Source: Glossina fuscipes (Eukaryota > Arthropoda > Insecta > Diptera > Glossinidae). From it: DNA of 64,000 nt. Numbering within the stretch: position 1 is the stretch's first letter; each line of letters opens with the position of its first letter. The notes beneath the pieces were generated by a model, which made no database searches, was not told the DNA's origin, and saw only the letters and a list, made by a program, of their open reading frames with translations. The stretch lies in assembly GCF_014805625.2 (NCBI RefSeq), contig NW_023998414.1, positions 3,069,939 to 3,133,938 on the forward strand. Reading direction: 5' to 3'. Positions 11,552 through 23,687 of this stretch are shown here, in pieces. Both the position numbers and the translations under genes were made by a program.

Positions 11552-11770
11552 GCATACATACGAATGATTGTGCAGTGACTCTATATTATTATAAAATTGT
11601 ATAAACAGCAAGCACTATAAAACACAGTAAGCGCAGTATGTGCACTAGGAGCCGAGTAGGTAGATGTTCCAGACAGTTTCAATTTTTTATTTGCTATATA
11701 CGTGCGTTCGCAAGCACATTGATTGCTAAACGTTACGTAAACAAAACTAAAGCTTAATTATTGTGAATTA

Positions 11771-11774
<4 letters not shown>

Positions 11775-11812
<38 letters not shown>
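11775..11812. repeat. (TA)n microsatellite
   Basis: Pure TA run of about 19 units. Confidence 0.95.
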
Positions 11813-11818
<6 letters not shown>

Positions 11819-12589
11819 GTATAAACAATAAAAAAAAATTACATTTTCTTTCTTCACTTTCTTTCCCTGTAAATTTATAAAAGTTCTTCCTAAAAAAAAA
11901 AAAAAAAAAATTATTTTAATTTCATGTTGTTTACATTCATCATACGCATTCAGTCATTTAATGCTACATTGATTTTAATGAAATATTAATAATAATGAAA
12001 GCTTCATTTGATTGGCTATTTGATATATGGGTATTTCATGCGAATGACATAAAACACATGTCCATATAAAATTCACACCTGCTTTTATATATACATACGT
12101 GAATACTTCATGAAATCTATGCCATTACCGACAAGCAATTGTCGTACGTGCGTATTAGATGCGATAGTTAGCGAAGCGTATTAAATAATATGCGCACGTG
12201 ATGCAAAAAGAGCACAGCTGACCGACAATTTCTCATAAGACTATTTCTCAAAGCTATTCTCTGATGATTTACTTATTTGAATTTTGTTTAACGCATTTTA
12301 TGAGATTTGTTGTGCAAGTGCAAGCATCAGGAAACTAATAAAAACAAGTGTCCCTCATTTTATTCAAATAGAGTTTCTATCTATCACCTTTTCCTTTTAA
12401 GAGGTTTATTTGGTACTTCAAAAGCATAAATTTTTAATTGATCGGTTCGTTGGAGAAAGTATATCAAAGGGCAATGGATGAGTATAGTCCGAGGTACGAT
12501 TTTAGGATGAAAGTCCAATCAATGTTTTCGAGAGTAATTTTTATAAGGTGCAAACATCTCTTTATGGCTTTTACGTTTTACGACATCGT

Positions 12590-12700
12590 TTAAAGTCAGC
12601 AAACCATTGATAAATTATTGCTTCCGGCGAAGAAGAGTCGCGCCCATAATAATTTTGAATTTAAAGCAATGTTCGATTCAATATGAGAATTTCGAGAACA
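12590..12700 (-). mobile_element. Mariner N-terminal relic
   Basis: On the minus strand a segment reads SSPEAIIYQWFADFKRCRKT and then a stop. It matches the mariner N-terminal signature (Y.TV..WFAEFKRGRTS) at the end of the DNA-binding domain. Nothing recognisable of the catalytic domain follows at lower coordinates and no terminal repeat was seen, so this is a short decayed scrap. Confidence 0.4.
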
Positions 12701-12832
12701 AGAACTGCGCTCCCAATGAAATTTTGCTCATAGAAAATATTGACCTCGAATATTTAACAGTTTGTATTTTCTAATAATAATATGCAGTTTTCGTTACATC
12801 CGACATTCATACTTCACTGTTGGAAATTCTTA

Positions 12833-12836
<4 letters not shown>

Positions 12837-12890
<54 letters not shown>
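12837..12890. repeat. (TA)n microsatellite, longest in the window
   Basis: Uninterrupted 54-bp TA run, the longest of roughly twenty TA arrays here. Others are at 16098-16126, 16570-16598, 23647-23679, 32214-32241 and 41751-41769. Confidence 0.97.
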
Positions 12891-12894
<4 letters not shown>

Positions 12895-13099
12895 TTTGAG
12901 CGGTCGTTGAAGAAGGAAATAGAAGTCTCTCTAAAAAAGCCGAAATGCATTACTTTTCCGGTTTTACTCGAACAATAGTGCTTCTGGATCACGACGATTG
13001 ATAAAAAATGGAACGCCTTAGCAATGGTCATAGGTAAGTAGCTACAGTACATACTTAGCTAACGTTAAAGAAGTGCGATAACGATAAGCATTGTATTTG

Positions 13100-13300
13100 T
13101 ACCTCAGGCGATGTCCCTAAAAGGGCGTACATGACGACATGTAGGCTTATGCTGGAGCGGCTGCAAATACTGAACGAGCTCAATACGCACAATGACATGT
13201 ACTTAATATAGATATTGAGTGAAACGAAAGGGCTGACTATCCAGCTAAGAGGGTCGGTCCATGATAGCTCCTGAAGCTTTCTATGGCAAACCAAGAACTC
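13100..13300 (+). mobile_element. Non-LTR retrotransposon (LINE) RNase H relic
   Basis: Plus-strand translation near 13211-13252 gives DIE, a stop (TGA, one base from GGA), then NERADYPAKR. This matches the GNERAD.LAKRG block of the RNase H domain of insect LINEs of the I/R1/Loa/Jockey groups. Just upstream in another frame (13152-13200) is LERLQILNELNTHND, similar to the helix before that block. The WVPGH segment expected between them is missing, so a deletion is likely. Frameshifts and stops show it is dead. It is more GC-rich than its surroundings, consistent with an imported retroelement. The minus-strand frame 13055-13342 is an antisense shadow. Confidence 0.5.
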
Positions 13301-13349
13301 GTAACCCGTACAACAAAAAGAATTGTTACATGTGCACTGCACAATTGAA

Positions 13350-14871
13350 AAGTTGTAGTTGAGAGTAGAAGATGAGTGTTACCGAACTATGAACAAACAA
13401 ATTAATTAAGCAATGAAGGTATATAAGAAGTAACAAACAAAGCAACGCAAACGTAAACAGACGCAATAGCAAAGAAAAGAAAGTAAGGAAGTGAATCGAA
13501 CCAAACAGGAGAAAAAGAAAAATTCTATCTTAGCTTGCAGTACTACCAAGTGTTTATTAAGCAATTTAAAAGTTCAATGGTAATTGAACCAATTAAAAAC
13601 CAATTTAAAGACTAAAAATAACTATTCACATAACGTTAAGAGAGTGGGAAATGCGGAAAAGGGGAGTCACACACGATGTACTACGGGCGGTATTGCAGCA
13701 ACAAATACTGGACGCAAAACGAAAATAATACAATTTCTTGCAAAAAAAAAAAAAAAAAAAAAACTCAATGGATTCAAAACAGTTGTTATTGTATGTTACT
13801 AGTGTTGCCAGCTTTCTAAAAGTTATCTCTCTAAGCAAAAAAAAAAAAATAAAAAAAAAGACGATCACAATCTCCGTTGAGTTAGAAAAGATTTTCTTTA
13901 AAACGTGATCACAACAGTCGCCTGAGAAGTCTTATGAGCTTCATAACATACATTTATGAACGTTCATCTGACTAACATAAATGTGAGATAAGCATAATTC
14001 CCTATTAAAGAGTTCTCGTCAACCGATTTAATTGTTGATAGTACGACCATATAATATAGTATACACGATGTCGCTACATCACAGCAGCAGCTTTCCCTTC
14101 TTTCTGTCGTAAATTTTTCACCGGAACTTGTGACATAAGTTTAAAAGGAAATTCTTTCATTTAACTTTAAGAAAGAATTTGCTTAGCCTAGAATTTGCTT
14201 AAAATCTTTGACAATTTTAAGGCTGTTTGGCGTGTCTAGGCTTATTTGACTTTTGATCGTCTCCTTCTTTTTTTAGATCATCAATCAGCCAGCGGACGTC
14301 TACCATACGTGCCATACTTTGAAGCGTTGATGGGTGAAGAGAGATAGGGGGTAATGGTCGTACATCTTTATCGTTCGACTCGTCATTATAGCAACTACCA
14401 CATAATAATCATTATTATTAAAGACTATCGTCTACAGTATTGGAAATTGAGTCCGGATATCGGGTGACTTTCAAAGACTAAATCTACAGGAATATGATTT
14501 GCATAACTTTTCTTAGATTTGCCCAAATTACAATCACTTGATTAATATTAACTTATGGAAAGGTCGAGCAGGTTTTGTCAAAGCATAAAATCTTATGCAT
14601 TTTCTAATGTTAAATGAAAGATTTCAATGTTCGTGTTCGATCTGATTTCTTTACAATATATATATGCGGGCATTTTGAAAACTAAGATTGTCTTATGAGT
14701 AAAAGGATGCGTGTTATTCTGCACTTTTTGATATCGTTTACTACATGAAAACTTATATTTTAGGCAATAATAAGCTTTTTTTAAATTTTCTACGGAGCAA
14801 TTCTTTTTTCGCTTTCTTCTATATTTTGAAATTGATTTAGGAAACCCAAAAGCAATTTTGAGAGGAAAAGG

Positions 14872-14911
<40 letters not shown>

Positions 14912-16092
14912 CATAAAAAACGTAACGAAAGCAACGTTTGCTCAACTACTTATCTGCATATAACAACAATACAAAAAGCAATTTTTCTTATGGATATATA
15001 ACAAAATGTGCGACTAATTTGAAAGGCTGTTGTATACAAAGTTTATAAATTTCAAGTACCATGTAGATAAAAAAAAAAAAAAGAAAAAAGAAAAAAAAGA
15101 AAAACAAAAAACATTTTTATGACTTTTAAATTTGCTACTAACACCAGAAAACTGCATCCCATATATAACTTTAACAATAACCTTTCGTTTTAATCATTTA
15201 TTATACTCACTACCGGTAGATGGATAGCGCATTTCCTCTACTACACTCCGAATAATGTATTAAATACATGGCAATGTATATCATATATGTATCATATCGG
15301 GCAAAGAAAATATATTCACATTTTGATTTTTTTTACATATATACATATATACATACATATATATATATAGTTTGATTCATTTTCAAAATCGGCAAAACTT
15401 AATATGTGAAGCTGACATAACTCGATAACTTCTTCCTGATGCATTTACTTTTAAGATGAAAATAAGATCAAATATCGCAATTAGTTGGAAAATTTCTCGG
15501 AAATTTTCAGATTTCTTTTGAAAATTTTCAAATTTTGCATATCGTTTACCTTGCATTTACCTAGTGAGCATATTAAATATGAATTCAATTTCCAATAGAG
15601 TATAACTAAAATTCATTATAAGGTAAGGTGAGCGTGGGTTTCTTCTTCTCTAGTATTTTTTTTTTTTTTGCTATTTTCTTTCCATTTTTACGATATCTTA
15701 CCTCACTTGGACGTCTTAAATTTTGTTGAAAAAGGAGATGTGCTCATAAAGTTTTATTACTTTTCTACTCGAAGTATTTTACATAGAGAATATTGAACAA
15801 ACACGAGCATGCAATAGATAAAGATGCTCGTCGTTGTTCACATTGCAGAGAAAAAAAACATAAACGAATACCATTAGCGTTGGTGTTAGCGTTGTATGCA
15901 CTGATATAGTACATAAAGTTTAATAGTATTTTAGGTGTACACAGTTTGCCCTTAAATTATATTAATGGCTGAGATGAGGGGGAGGATTGAGACTATATAA
16001 CTGATAGCTGGGTAAGCATATTAAAGCCGTAAATGGATTAGAAATGATGATAAACTTTAAGTATTTATGTGGTTAACAAAAAGTCTAATAAT

Positions 16093-16130
<38 letters not shown>

Positions 16131-16365
16131 TTTAACAAAAAACTTTAAATGAAGATAAACTTAAGATATTTATGTGGCTTACGAAAGATTTTAAGTATGT
16201 TATTTTTCTACAACTTTACTTACTATTACAGACAAAAATGACTAATAAAGTTTTGTTATATAATTTTTCAAAAAAAAAAAAACAAAATGTTTTTTCTTTT
16301 AATAGCTTATTTTGTAACATGGCTTTTATTTAATGACCTACATTATATGTGTTATTATTACTATT

Positions 16366-16409
<44 letters not shown>

Positions 16410-16562
16410 CAATATTTTTCTTTTGCCCCTTTTGCGTTCCTATTCAAAAATCGAAAGCATATCAAGTTGATACAGTTTTTTAACCCTTAAATAATCTCTT
16501 ATAATCCGAGGATTGTAACATATCAGTGGCATACTTTTAGATCGGCTTATTTAAAACATAGA

Positions 16563-16601
<39 letters not shown>

Positions 16602-16810
16602 TATAATACGTATATGCATAATGTTTAATATGTTTTAAAAATTTTCAAGTGCAAAAAGTAATACAAAGAAAAAATTAAATTCAATAATCACGAGATTTCG
16701 GGAAGGTATTCTCCATTGTAGGAGCTCAAAAGAAGATTCGGAAACGGAATCGATTGAAAAACTAAAACTAAAAACTAAATGGAAATTCTTCATATAACTA
16801 ACGGTTTATG
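13350..16810. other. AT-rich spacer with homopolymer runs, no gene seen
   Basis: No gene recognised. It holds long A-runs at 13741-13761, 13838-13858 and 14872-14907, a (TA)n run at 16098-16126 and a (TTTA)n array at 16369-16409. Open frames here (13584-13868, 16287-16490) are low-complexity readings of these tracts. Confidence 0.55.
16369..16409. repeat. (TTTA)n microsatellite
   Basis: Ten or so ATTT/TTTA tetranucleotide units. Confidence 0.95.
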
Positions 16811-16866
16811 CGATGATTCGTTGACTAAGTATTGAGATGCGTGAATCGCTGACTAGTTATTGGGAT
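16811..16866. repeat. 28-bp imperfect tandem duplication
   Basis: Unit 1 'gattcgttgactaagtattg…' is followed directly by unit 2 'gaatcgctgactagttattg…' at about 80% identity by eye. Confidence 0.75.
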
Positions 16867-17544
16867 GTTGAATAAGTTTTTGCTTTTGTTTTTTTTTTGC
16901 GCAGTAATTGTAGCATTATTTATTTAGAAGCAGATAAAAAACGATATCTCACTTAGAGCGGAAACTTGGGGCGCCTGCCTAATCTATGCAATACAAAATA
17001 TGAAATTTGCAAAGTATTTCATTAATTGTAGGCGTATCAATTGATCAATCAATAAGATTTTTTCAGTTTTGCAAATAGTTTCGATATTATTCAACAAATT
17101 TTATATTAATAATTGCTACAAGTTTTCAAATATAAGATTTTGCTCGCTACTGGCAGACCATGCCTATTTTTGCAATGAACTTTTATTTTCCGCTGCGAAA
17201 CACTTGCGACAAATTTTGATAAGACAATATTTATTTATTTTCTTTTAACATGACCAGCTCTCCCCACACGTATCACACGGTAATGGTTAAGAAGAAAGAC
17301 ATATAGAGGATATATTGTGGACTACTTGCACATATATACGAAGCTTGAGCGATTCTGTTTTCTATTACTTTTTGCAAAACATAAACTTTTATATGGCAAG
17401 CAGTATATGAATATATCATAAGTGAATCGAATTAGATGTTTACGTTCTTGAAAAGCGTATATATTGTGTATGTGTCTCCAAAGGTCTCCAAAGCGTATTT
17501 GTATAGTCTTACAAAGGAGAGGACTTATAAAATGTAGCGTTAAT

Positions 17545-18000
17545 CTCCAATCAAAAAAAGTAAAATAAAAGACCCGTTCATCGCTGGCCACTACTTTTCT
17601 CTCCTTTTCAGCTAGCATTTGGATGCCACATCCGAGAAATGATACGACTTTCGAAGCAATTGTTGTAAAAGACATTTAAAATTGAGTAATATGGAGCGTC
17701 TTTACCAGCCGACTTTTAGGCACCTGCACAGCCCTAGACGCGGTAAACTGCCAGGTCATGGGCTATCGATCAAAATACATGCTTTAGCTTTATATTCGTA
17801 GTCAAGGGCTTACTTTGTCTACGTCATGGTTAGTTGGTCTTTGAATATCGTAACTCATCCATTGTTCATTATCCGTAACAACGCTACCCTTCAAATCAAT
17901 TACGAAAAGTAAAATCTCTAAATTAACTACATTCACTATATAAATTGCTTGCAGTGACGATAATGAAGATCGTGATAATAGTGACAATGGCAGATCTTCT
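17545..18000 (-). mobile_element. Internally deleted, decayed mariner element
   Basis: Two mariner landmarks occur in order on the minus strand. At about 17845-17885 the sequence reads VTDNEQWMSYDIQRP, matching the first catalytic block (VTGDEKW..YDN.KR); the catalytic Asp of GDE is now Asn. At 17564-17660 it reads SKVVSFLGCGIQMLAEKERK and then VVASDERVFYF, matching the C-terminus (GI..LPERWEKVVASDGQYF). The middle, including the second and third catalytic residues, is missing, and stops interrupt what is left. No terminal repeats were identified. Confidence 0.7.
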
Positions 18001-18009
18001 CTAATTTGA

Positions 18010-19750
18010 TTCTAAAATTAATTCGTTTCATAGATCTATTTTTCGGCGCCAACATAAACCTAAATCAATTGTAATTGAGCGAACTGTAGCCGATTGAGCA
18101 CTTTGACGATAGTGGGCGATGGTTTACGCAATGGTTTCCAGTTTATAATCTTGAAAGTTTAACTCAGTCATTTAACGGTTTTAGCATTATCTCGTCCGTA
18201 CCATAAATATTTCAATAATCAATTTTGTTTCTTAGATTTTAAAACACCGGGGCAGTTATCCTTTTCACGAATTAATGGCAATAATATTTTGGATGACTAA
18301 GGCTTAGCAAATTAGTACAGTTCGGCTGAGCTAGAATTGGCTATCTCTGACGCCATGAAAAAGTATTTAGTATTAAATTAAATAAGGTTTGCGTCATTCT
18401 AAATGCAGCTCATTTATATAACCTGACAAAATAGGTTAAAAATTTATGGATTGTAATGCTGCCGAGACTTTACAACATAAGGTATATAAGAATTTGTCAA
18501 AGGAAGCGCACATTTTCCAACGTGACTCGTTTCTTCGTCACGGAAGCACAAATCTTCTCAGCCATTTGGAAATAGAACGAGTACAAAAACAAAATATACA
18601 CAATCAGTTGGTGGTTTTCATATGTACATTGACTAGTTATGAATCGTGATCATTTATTTCATGTTTCTTGATTCCACGAAATTATTGGAAATTATTGATG
18701 AATAGAGCTTTTCAAAATATTTAAAATATCGTAATGTTTGGTGGCATAAGGAAGGAAATTTGTCGTGAATGCAAAATTTGGCCCCCATGTACTGCAACTA
18801 GTAAATGTCGTACGTAGCTCTTAATGTTAACGACATGGGAAAGAGCTACATCTGCCATTGCATATCAGACGCAACTAGTAACATATGACTGGGATAATCG
18901 TACAGCGTGGAATGTGGGGAACGTGTCCTTAACGAATATAATAACAATTCATTCGATGAACGAAATAAGGTAAAAGAGGCACAATTGAATTTATCATTAA
19001 TATGAGTCGACCTTTACATGAGTAGATGTTATAGCCGATGTTTAATATATATTTCCACAATATTTGCAGTTAATCTTTTCGTCTTTATGTTTAAATCCAA
19101 ATTAACGTATACTTCTTCGAATTTATTGCATTTGTTAATTCATAAAACTTACTACTTAGCACAGTTAGTTTTATATATCAACCTTTTTCTGGTCATATTT
19201 CTATTCTGTTATACCAATCTTCACAAAAAAAAAAAAAAAAAAAAAACAATTTTCCACTCTTCAATTTCACAGAGATTTTTTTTTTTTTTTTAGGCCCCCT
19301 ATTCAAAAATATTACTTATCGATTTTTTTTTCTTTAGTGATATTACAAAACCAAAAAGTATGCTGCGATGCTGTTATGTTCTAATTAAAGAGACGTCATG
19401 AAAAGTGAAATTGTAATCTCTTGTTATAGGTTCTGACGCAGAAGGAATATTGTTTTGGCAACGTGAAATTAAAATTTCTAAACGCTGAAGGTAATATTTC
19501 CTTGATATTTGAATTAAAGTGTTTGCCATATTAATTTTATGTTCACATCTCATAATAAGAAGAAACTTGTGTTAAAGTATAAGCAATAAAAATTTAATTT
19601 ATTTATTTATTGATTATAATCTACAGCATTTGTGGGACAAGGGTATATTTACTTTACTTAGATCTAAACAAGATCCAAAAGCACTTGAGATAGACATACT
19701 TTTTATTATTCGAACTAGAATCATTTCAGACTTATCTACTGCATCGATCT
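18010..19750. other. Spacer, no gene seen
   Basis: No gene or element recognised. Open frames at 18446-18649 and 19018-19293 show no family motifs, and the latter ends in poly(A)/poly(T)-encoded Lys and Phe. Confidence 0.5.
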
Positions 19751-20410
19751 AAATTTGCCTATCCATCTGCTCACTGGCCGTGTGTATATGTGTTCAACCG
19801 ACAACCATTTCGCTCACAACGACTTTTCGATTTTTGGAGTATCTCCCTCCACAAAAGATACTGAGTAATAGTATTTCGATATTCTAATTTGATATGAAAA
19901 ACTTTATACGGCTTGGGTAATTTTTTGAACTCACTTTCATATAACCATTCCAAAGGAAAACTGAATCTTTGTATGGTAAAAAGGTCTCATTTTTAATTGG
20001 TTCATAAGAGTAGATTGACAAAGAAATCATCTTTGCCGAATTTGGACGACGTAGGTATATTTTTTGGCATATCAACGCATATAAGGATTCTTTATATGCC
20101 AAAAAGGCCTAATTGTTAATGTTTCATATGAATAATTTTCCAGGATAATAATTTAACATAGAATTTAAATAGAGCAAATTTGAATTACATCAGTCTATTT
20201 CTCGAGTCCCAATCCATATAAGGTTTCTCATGAAGAAAATAATTTCTGAAATACAATAACTTTTGTAGAAAGTAAATTAGATTTGCTTAATTCGGATCAC
20301 GTCATGCGATGCTTTGAGAATCCTCCAATATACGGGTTTTTGATGAGGAATATGTCTTTGCATGAAAATAATGTGTAATGTTTGATGTATTGATGTAAAT
20401 ACCATATACA
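19750..20410. repeat. Dispersed fly repeat, internal segment
   Basis: It carries the recurring subunit words of the 6.5-kb and 45.5-47.3-kb repeats: caaatt(t)gaa…, (c)atataaggtttctcatgaagaa, tatttc(a)taat-type phrases and 'tatatgccaaaaaggc'. The diagnostic ends are not seen, so this is an older or truncated copy. Minus-strand frames at 19771-20102 are artefacts. Confidence 0.4.
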
Positions 20411-20419
20411 AATTCTGAT

Positions 20420-21225
20420 TTTTCCATGATGTCGAGAATAATAAATGTAGCATCACTGCAACAACTGCAATTGCAATGAAATTTTGACAGTTGACCCTTA
20501 AGGGCTTACACTTTCTAATAATAATAATAGTATCAGTTTTTTATTGGAGATCAAATTCAGAAAACATTGATTGATATGTGAGAGCTATCAAATGATTACC
20601 TTACTTGCTTATATTACGAAACCAACAGTGTGCAAAGCTTTAAATCAATAAATGGTTCAAGAGAAGAATAACATTATAAGTCTCTCTTACCTCTAATACC
20701 CATGCAAACCGATACGAACGCATATATGTAACAATATTTTATAACCAGCAAAATCTACATATATCCGTCTTATGAATAGTTTATTACATGCGCATCGCTG
20801 TAAATATTATTATTGTTGTACCATGTAAACGAAATTGAGTTGAGTTTTCGTGGAAAATTGCTTACAAATTTGCCTCGAATTAATTGTCTTTCGGGCACCG
20901 AATTAATCAACGAACAATGAAAGCTTTTTAAAAAGACGACAATTGAATGCCCAACCCAGACAAGATAAGAGATGTTGAATGGTGCTTGGTGATGTACAAT
21001 ATATTTTGTATTGTGTCAGGTGATAAAATTACGATAAAATTTAACGTAAAAATATTTGATCTGTGCAATGCTCTCTTGTGTGCGTCATAAAAGACCATTT
21101 GAAACATATCGGTCACGAATAGCGTAAACAGTAAGTATTTCAAATGAATCGGGGATCGAAAGCAAAATGTCTACGATATGTAAATGCTGTAAAGCGTTTT
21201 TTCTACGCGACAACGTTCAATAGGC
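20420..21225. other. Spacer, no gene seen
   Basis: Unstructured AT-rich sequence. The minus-strand frame 20928-21143 shows no recognisable motif. Confidence 0.5.
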
Positions 21226-21228
21226 TAT

Positions 21229-21305
21229 CGCATAGCTGTGGGGCTAAGAGTTGCGCCTGCTAATTTGATTTTGGCGCATTCGAATCTCAGTGCGGGAATG
21301 CACAC
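21229..21305 (+). mobile_element. SINE relic (tRNA-like head)
   Basis: The A-box-like segment is at 21233-21245 (tagctgtggggct) and the B-box-like 'cattcgaatctc' at 21278-21289. The B box is followed by 'agtgcggga', matching the post-B-box 'tcaagtgcggtagag' of the SINE at 4231-4410. The body and tail are not recognisable. It is an old copy of the same family. Confidence 0.5.
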
Positions 21306-21309
21306 TTTG

Positions 21310-23643
21310 AAGTAGCTTTGCTACATTATTTATTCACTTGCTTACACTTATGTTCGCCTCTTACCAATTCAAAGCCTAAAAAAAAAAAAAAGAAAGGAAA
21401 ACATTCTTTAACTTTGCTTTTGCGTCTGATTAATATTCTTCGCTATAATGTCATAGCTTTAAGCTTTAGGATGTTAAGGTCGCTTGTTAGTCCAAAATGG
21501 TATTGTAAAAAAAAAGAGTTTATGTGAATGGTTTACATTGATCGATGGATGCTCTTTTCTATGATATTAGCCTTTAATCTTAATAGTGTTGCGTAGTCCA
21601 TCTCAACAAACATGTTGTAGTTAGCAATGAAGTGTACCGGAAAACGTTAGAGCTGACTGTATGACAGAAACTAACATTACATGCGTGAAAAATGTGAAAA
21701 GTTAGTCTAGAAAGGGAAATAGTAGTGGACAGTATATTCATTTTAAGTGATCATTTTTTATTTATTTATTTATTCTACTTATACTAGAAACTCAACTAAA
21801 CAAATAACAGTCGAGTTCAATTGGCTCTTAATGCAAAAGTTCTATTAATTAATAATAAAATTTAGTATAAGTATAATAAAACAAATAAGAAGAAAAAAAA
21901 AAAAAGGCATGTACACTATCAGCATAGGGTCAGACTTACAACCGGTACAGGACCAAATTGCAAATGAATCCCTAAAACCTTCGCAAACATGCATAAGCCT
22001 GGCAACCGATAATAAATTGTCAATAATTCATTTTCGAAACGTAACGACTTTTTAAGGATGAAAGCTAGTTTAAATACGACATAGGTAAATCGCGCGTATT
22101 AAGTAATGTTGCTTTAATGGACTTTAAAGCGTCCGATAACGATATTGTGTAATGTTTTCTTTCAAAGTTATTTTTTTCTTTACGTCTGCGTGTTTGCTTG
22201 ATCGTAGGTTTTTTCCTGCCTTCTTGTCACGTATCTTTTGCTAAAATCCTCAAAATAAAAGTAGAAAACTGATAGCTGACGTGACAAGAGTCAAAATTTA
22301 CTATTTATAGGATTCAAATAGAATTTAAAACTTAAGAGAAGTACGGAGCGTGACTCATTTGAAAGCTCCACCTTCAATGTACGACGCATAAAAGGCATTG
22401 AACTAGAACACACAACGAATATTTTCTATAGCCATTTGAAAACAAGATTATCATATCACACGCCCACAAACATCATAATATATAACAGTTTTATTTATTG
22501 GTTTGAAATAAGGATCTTCGCTAATTCGCGTATTAGAGTTATCAAAGTTATTTGAGGGATGCAGTCGTAGTGTCGTCTGTAAAACTATCACGAATGTATG
22601 TGTATGGGCAGGGGAACATAGTCGGCGACCTAAATTTTTTAATAATCGTCTATCAAGAAACGTGTAATGACCGTAAAGTGATGCTACCGTGTGTGTGTGT
22701 GTGTCGGCACAATGGCCAGATTGATGGCAAAACTTTGAAAGATAATTTGGATACGATACGACACTATCGAAATATATGATGAACAAACTGCACATTTTCA
22801 CAAGGTGAAATATCAAAAAAAAAAAAAAAAAAAGGTGGGCAAGCGTCTGGGCATGACCTCAAAAAAGACATAAAGGATTGTAAGGTGTACAATACGCAGT
22901 GTAACGTACATGTACACTTTTTTTCTTTCTTTCTTTTTTTTTTACATTAACAGGCATTATATAAGTCTTTTCACTGTTGCTGCTTACCTTAAAATTGAAA
23001 AATCGAAATGAAGAATAAAAGAAAATAAAAAAAAAAATCTATAATTAATTGTTTCATTAAAATGAACGTTCATTTCCCGAATGGCTTAGGTGAAAAACAC
23101 AATTAATATTTTCCCTATGAATTATTTATCATAAGTATTGTGGGCGTTCAGGCTACCAGTAAATAGATAAAGCTTTTTAACCGCTTACGATAAAAGAAAA
23201 AAAAAAAAAAGAGGAATGAATAAATATATATTTAATTAGTTTATTGAGGACACAAGGGAATTTAACCACCAGTAATTATTTATGGCAAATTAAAACTACT
23301 GTTTAGTAGCGTTCGTTTATTGAAGATAATTAACACAAATTTAATCGGCTTAGATAGTTGTGGGTCTATAAATAATGCATTTAATAGATAAAGAATCCAA
23401 AAAATATAATTTAAATATAATATAATTATTAAGTTGAAAAATATGCTACAAATACTATTTATAACATTTCATGTTATTTGAAAATTTATGTCAGTTTCTT
23501 TTGCTTTGTAATAAAGAAAAAAATAAAAAAAGAAAAAAAAAAAAATGAATAAAAAAAATATGACGGAATAAAAATATTTTTTTTTTTCTCTCTACTGAAT
23601 ATGTTGGCGCCATTTGTTCAACAACACCGGAGAACATAAGTAC

Positions 23644-23687
<44 letters not shown>

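Noticed and set aside
13055..13342. 95-codon minus-strand frame
   Set aside because: The opposite strand carries the LINE RNase H block, so this frame is an antisense shadow.
17940..18005. Apparent acceptor 'ttgcttgcag' followed by a D/N/S/E-rich plus-strand peptide
   Set aside because: It lies at the edge of the minus-strand mariner relic, and the acidic run is the antisense of a Leu/Ser-rich stretch, so an exon is not needed to explain it.
22451..22816. 121-codon minus-strand frame with a (TH)n stretch
   Set aside because: The Thr-His repeat is a (TG)n microsatellite read in antisense, and I see no conserved block. A passing resemblance to the mariner YDN region is too weak.
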